From positions 33,473,280-33,537,279 of the forward strand of contig CM035173.1 of the NCBI GenBank assembly GCA_020205615.1: a stretch of 64,000 nucleotides of DNA. Reading direction: 5' to 3'. This document shows positions 59,454 through 64,000 of the stretch, piece by piece; positions within the stretch are counted from its first letter, which is position 1; every line of letters begins with the position of its first letter. Under the pieces are notes generated by a model that worked only from the letters and a program-made list of their open reading frames with translations, ran no database searches and had not been told where the DNA came from. The stretch is from Panax quinquefolius (lineage: Eukaryota > Streptophyta > Magnoliopsida > Apiales > Araliaceae). The position numbers and the translations under genes were made by a program.

Positions 59454-60058
59454 CACTACAAAAAAATGGGCCTTTAGCAACAATTTTTCGAGCAACGACT
59501 TTATAAGTCGTTGCTAAAAATATATCATTTAGCAACGAAATTTGTCCTTCTTCAGATTAATGTCGGAGCTTTCACTTTTTGCAACGAAATTCATAAGTCA
59601 ACGCAAAATTTTCGTTGCTAATTCATTGGCGGAAAAAAAATTATTAAAATTTCGTTGCAAAATTTTTTGGCCACTTGCTTTCCGTCATCGTGAAAGCAAC
59701 GAAAGTTTTTTGTTGCTAAAAATAGGGCTTTAAGAACGATTTTTCGAGCAACGACTTTATAAGTGGTTCTTAAAAGTGTATATTTAGCAACGAAACTTGT
59801 CTTCGTTGCAGTGATTGTGTCGAGCTTTCACTTTTTGCTTGAAATTCATAAGTAGTTGCAAAATTAACAATATTCGTTAGATATTCGTTGTAAAATTTCT
59901 AACCACTTGATTTCTCCTCATCGTGGGCAACAAAAAATTTTTTGTTGCTATATTTCGTTGCCTAATAAGAACCACATTCATTGGCAACAATTTTTATTTT
60001 CGTTGCATATTTTATACAACTTTTTGCAACGACTATTAAAATGTTGTCTTAAATTAAG
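59454..60058 (+). mobile_element. CACTA (En/Spm-type) transposon end
   Basis: Begins CACTACAAAAAAATGGGCC, the typical terminal motif of CACTA elements, in the gene's coding sequence. Subterminal repeats follow: TTTAGCAACGACTT-type motifs in both orientations (GCAACGACTTTATAAGTCGT at 59,492-59,511 is a palindrome), and a roughly 260-bp unit present twice (from 59,469 and about 59,725). No transposase and no opposite terminal repeat were found; the element seems to fade into the ATA microsatellite. Confidence 0.8.
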
Positions 60059-60443
<385 letters not shown>

Positions 60444-61014
60444 ATAGGACTATGGCTAATTACAAGAATCTCAAGTCGCATGTAATTTGTAAACAAATAT
60501 TCATAAAAATATTTATAATGATCATATTCGCACACTTATAATTTTAAAAGAAAATATAATTAATTTCTAAAATAATTTATATTTTTTCTTGTAACTCGTT
60601 ATTTTACATATATACTTTTTGACAAGGTATGGACAAGGAATCGAAATCGCTCCCGAAATTATACCAAAAATTGAATTAAATTTGCACTTGGAATTAAGTC
60701 GCACAATGGTTTCGGCATAGACCAATTAAGTTGCACCAATATTAGTGTGTAAGTTCTTTTTTAACTCCCCTTTTTCAAATTCTCCTTTTTCTTAACTTGT
60801 AAATTTTTTTATAATCTAATATTAATTTCTCTTTATATCTTGAATTAGAGGTGTTTGCAATGACTTATAAGTTGGTCAAACTAAGTTATAAGTCATTTGT
60901 TATTATTTAGTGTTTAACAATAACTTAAATTTTAACTTTTTTTACTTATAAGTCATTATTAAATTTTTTCATGCTTAATGTGCTATATTTTTATGTATTA
61001 GATAAATTTTATTA

Positions 61015-61017
<3 letters not shown>
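60444..61017. other. Anonymous AT-rich sequence
   Basis: No gene or known repeat recognised. ACTTATAAGT-type palindromic words occur several times (60,870-60,960), and GTGCTATATTTTTATGTATT at about 60,979 pairs with inverted sequence at 61,390-61,432. Confidence 0.4.

Positions 61018-61052
<35 letters not shown>
61018..61052. repeat. (TA)n tract
   Basis: About 35 bases of alternating TA. Confidence 0.95.
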
Positions 61053-61054
<2 letters not shown>

Positions 61055-61061
<7 letters not shown>

Positions 61062-61244
61062 TATTCATATAAATATTTATAAATTTATCTCTAAATATTT
61101 ATAAAAATATTCATATCTAAATTTTATAAATTTTAGATGAAATATTTATAAATTTATAAATAAATATTTGTTTATAAATTTTAAAGATAAATTTATATGA
61201 ATATTTAGAGATAAATTTATAAATATTTATATGAATATTTGTTT
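61055..61244. repeat. Perfect 45-bp inverted repeat
   Basis: 61,055-61,099 (starts AAACAAATATTCATATAAAT) is the exact reverse complement of 61,200-61,244 (ends TTTATATGAATATTTGTTT). The 100-base spacer holds a smaller palindrome (ATCTAAA ... TTTAGAT). It is framed by a looser inverted repeat (60,979-61,023 with 61,384-61,432) and by TA tracts, so the whole is a possible foldback element of about 450 bp. Confidence 0.9.
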
Positions 61245-61328
61245 ATATATATTAAAATATTCATAGTTACGTTATATAAATATTCATAGTTACTTTATAT
61301 ATATTTAGTTTAATGTGAATATTTAAGA

Positions 61329-61331
<3 letters not shown>

Positions 61332-61391
<60 letters not shown>
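61332..61391. repeat. (TG)n(TA)n tract
   Basis: TGTGTGTGTG followed by about 48 bases of TA. Confidence 0.95.
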
Positions 61392-61393
<2 letters not shown>

Positions 61394-61443
61394 TAATAAA
61401 AATTTTATAATACACAAAAAATATAATATAAGAAAAAAAATAT

Positions 61444-61505
61444 CACAGCTAGGTTTCGAACCTAAGACCTATGGGTTATTGGACTATTAAGCTACCACTG
61501 AGCCA
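61444..61505 (-). ncRNA. tRNA-like sequence, possible SINE head or tRNA pseudogene
   Basis: The minus strand has an A box TGGCTCAGTGG (61,505-61,495) and a perfect B box GGTTCGAAACC (61,462-61,452), 32 bases apart, as in RNA polymerase III promoters of tRNAs. A consistent acceptor stem is not seen, so a functional tRNA is unlikely. A T-run (TTTTTTTT) follows shortly downstream. It may be the 5' end of a SINE, or a degenerate tRNA gene. Confidence 0.55.
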
Positions 61506-61722
61506 TTCTATTTTATTAGTTAACTAAACTACCGTCATAACTTGTAGTGGTAGACAGTGTAGCACATGACCAAATGAGGGGCAAATGAGTAATTTCTCAT
61601 GTCGCTACAGTATGTAGCTGCAAGAGAAAATCCATTTCAATCCGTGTCATCCAATGTTGCGATCAATTCGGTATAGATTATGGTTGTTGAAATAGTACCG
61701 TGATAAATCGATTGCAAGAATG

Positions 61723-61725
<3 letters not shown>
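61506..61725. other. Anonymous sequence
   Basis: No gene recognised in this stretch between the tRNA-like sequence and the next TA tract. Confidence 0.4.

Positions 61726-61788
<63 letters not shown>
61726..61788. repeat. (TA)n tract next to LTR start
   Basis: About 63 bases of alternating TA directly abutting the next LTR. Confidence 0.95.
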
Positions 61789-61789
<1 letters not shown>

Positions 61790-64000
61790 GGCGCTCCAAA
61801 ATAGGTCCCACGACCCATTACGAGTCGTGAAATTACCTTATAAAATTATTTACAAACTTCATTTATACAATTTGTTGAATCTGTTATGCAGAATACGACT
61901 ACAGTTAAGCATGAGTTTTAATACAAATGTATGTAACTCTCGTGGTGCCTCGACCACAACCTTACAAGGGTACTTTACATAAAAGTACAGTCAATAATTG
62001 TTTTAGAAATTAAAATCTTTGGAAAATACTCAAGAAAACCTTCGTAAATGGGAGGCCATGCATCTAGGTTATGATAGATATCATATGTCCACAGAATTAT
62101 CCTCCCCAAAGAAAAACAAGAAGATTGCTATCATCTTCTTTCCGATGGTGAGTCTTCTCTTGACTTATAATTATCTCCATTGTCTCCAAATGAGAATCAT
62201 ATTTCAAACAAACTCCAAGATTATATAGGTAGTGCTCGTAGATATACTCGATGAAGTGGATGAGCACAACCACATCTTTATGATAACACGAGGTTGTATG
62301 TCATTTAGACATCTTGTATGATAGTGGCAAAACACCCTTCTAAAGTTGGGTTCACCTCACCCTATTCGGTTCACCAAAATTAAATATCAAATAGCGATCT
62401 GATGCGACACACTTATCTAAAGTTCTCAACAAAATTATTTCCATACTTGTTTTGGGAAACCTCGGCAGTTATACACCATAGATTCTAATCCCATATTCTG
62501 CATAGCTTTCGAAACCCGACTACACTCTTATTACACGAAAGGAATTGTGAAGTAAAAGGGTGAAGACAACTTAATTTCAAAGTAAAGAATATCATGACTA
62601 AAGATAATTAAATTATCAATAGCCTTCATCGATAATAAATCGTAGATTTAGAACATATGGTAGATGATAAAACTTTTCAACCATAGTTAAAATGAATGAA
62701 GCAATCCATTAGAAGAGTCAAATAGACCATAGGGTCTATTATCTTCTCTATGTTAAAAGTCCACCAATAATATTTTATCCATGTAACATCAATCAACAAT
62801 TCTTGACCACAATCATGTGAATAACACATAATCATAATTGTGATTCTAAATTCCTCTTCGCACCGAGGACGAAGATAATTTTTATCACCTATCTTCACCT
62901 GAAACATCAAAAATCATGGTTATACCAAATCAAAATTCCAGCTCATAATCATACTAATAAATTCATCTTTGCACTACAGCCAAAGATATTCATTAACAAT
63001 TCATCTTTGCACTACAGGCCAAAGATATACAACTGTATTTTAGAAAAGTCAAGTAGAGCATGATATCTACTATCTTTTACGAATTAAAAGTGTATAATCA
63101 ATATTTTATTGTTGAGACTCAGCTTAATAAATAATCCACATCATCGAATCATCCCCGCACTACAGCCAAGGATATTCATGTAATCATCAATGGTCATGAT
63201 TATACCGAATAATCCCTGGTTATAATCATACCAATAACTCGCCCATCAATGCACTATGTGCCAATGAGAACTTTTACCACATCATCTATAATAATACTGG
63301 TCATGATTATCTTAGAATGATCCTCGTCATAATCATACCAATAAGCAGATTATTTGTGCAGTACATAAGCCAAAGATCTGTTGTAAAACCAATAATCAGC
63401 GGTCCATCTTTGCACGTAAGCTAAAGATATACAACTATAAAACTAATAATCAACAGTCCATCTTTGCACGTAAGCCAAAGATGACTTTCATCATAATATA
63501 AGCATGAGGATGATGACCATGATATAAGCGAAAACAAGGATAAATATTAAAGACTTTAAATTTATCCAAATATTATCAATCACTTAATAAACTCATAATC
63601 TAATATTATTAATATTATAACAATATTTTAATCACTTCTTAAACTTATAAACACTTTATTTCAATTGTTTACACTTTACCAAATAATGCATTTTAATCAT
63701 TCAAAATGTCATACTCATAAGATTTCATCACCAATGATCAAATCCCTCATTAAAATCTGATATACCTATATAGGATTCCCAAGCTATAAAATCCTATTTT
63801 CCAATTTTGTTACTTCACATAATATATTTAATACATTTACTCATAACTAGTTCATTTTCATGAAAATATCAAATGGTCCCAAAAATATTTCTTTTTAAGG
63901 ATTTAGCGAATATAGTTCCATATTGAACATATATTTTTCTCGAAATTTTTAAAATTCATTTACTATTTTTCATATTGCCAAAACTACCGAATATTTAAAC
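61789..64000 (-). repeat. B-family LTR, cut by window end
   Basis: Starts TGGGGCGCTCCAAAATAGG (decayed TGTGGCGCTCC) and follows the LTR at 43,431 closely (ATATCAAATAGCG at 62,382; ATCTTTGCACTACAG units at 62,960-63,030; CATGATTATACCGAAT at 63,195). The promoter part lies beyond the window. Whether it is solo or part of a full element cannot be told. Short open frames in it match similar chance frames in the other LTR copies (for example 44,293 and 32,622). Confidence 0.85.

Noticed and set aside
61550..61565. CTTGTAGTG as the far end of the CACTA element
   Set aside because: Only eight bases match the terminal motif, no subterminal repeats lie before it and the flanking triplet does not match the AAA at 59,451-59,453.

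Overview
The window is plant nuclear DNA, probably from a eudicot with a large repeat-rich genome. It is AT-rich and almost entirely made of nested LTR retrotransposons, mostly Ty3/gypsy chromoviruses. It also holds a Ty1/copia LTR remnant, a CACTA transposon end, microsatellites and one low-copy gene, a Myb/SANT-like gene cut apart by insertions. There are no prokaryotic features.

Left block (1-23,730). A + strand chromovirus (called H) supplies positions 1-107 and 18,954-21,866 (RT, RNase H, integrase and chromodomain remnants) and its 3' LTR from 21,867. Its RT-proximal coding region was split by an antisense Tekay-type chromovirus (called A, 108-18,948), with a perfect GAACT target-site duplication (TSD). 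Element A has a PBS, a polypurine tract, gag-pol-chromodomain remnants, an extra coiled-coil ORF upstream of gag, and LTRs of about 3 kb. Each LTR of A was later invaded by a copy of a second LTR family (called B; LTR starts TGTAAGACCCC and ends GGGGGCGTCACA).

Middle block (23,731-40,379). A minus-strand B-type element (called E4, 23,731-32,538) has two similar LTRs, a PBS, a PPT and decayed gag/protease. Most of pol is missing and a piece of LTR lies in its place. It is followed by truncated LTRs in both orientations, then a Ty1/copia (SIRE-like) LTR split by a solo B LTR (36,342-39,227, TSD CCTCG).

Right block (40,380-59,453). A Myb/SANT-like gene runs on the + strand. Coding exon 1 is intact. 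Exon 2 is split by a 7.1-kb LTR insertion (TSD GCTAA) and by an A-like LTR (TSD TTGTA), which itself carries an LTR inside an LTR. A CACTA end lies in the next coding stretch. The gene can be read across these breaks but is a pseudogene at this locus.

Right end (59,454-64,000). This holds CACTA subterminal repeats, a roughly 380-bp ATA microsatellite, TA tracts, a perfect 45-bp inverted repeat, a tRNA-like (SINE-like) promoter head and the start of another B-family LTR.

The most unusual pattern is inside the B-family LTRs. They carry tandem arrays of short inverted repeats (mini-hairpins) downstream of the TATA box, a splice-donor-like AAGGTAAGGG at a nearly fixed distance from the TATA box, and a conserved palindrome in U3. 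These recur in independent copies. All boundaries were read by eye from internal alignments of the window; no database search was run.
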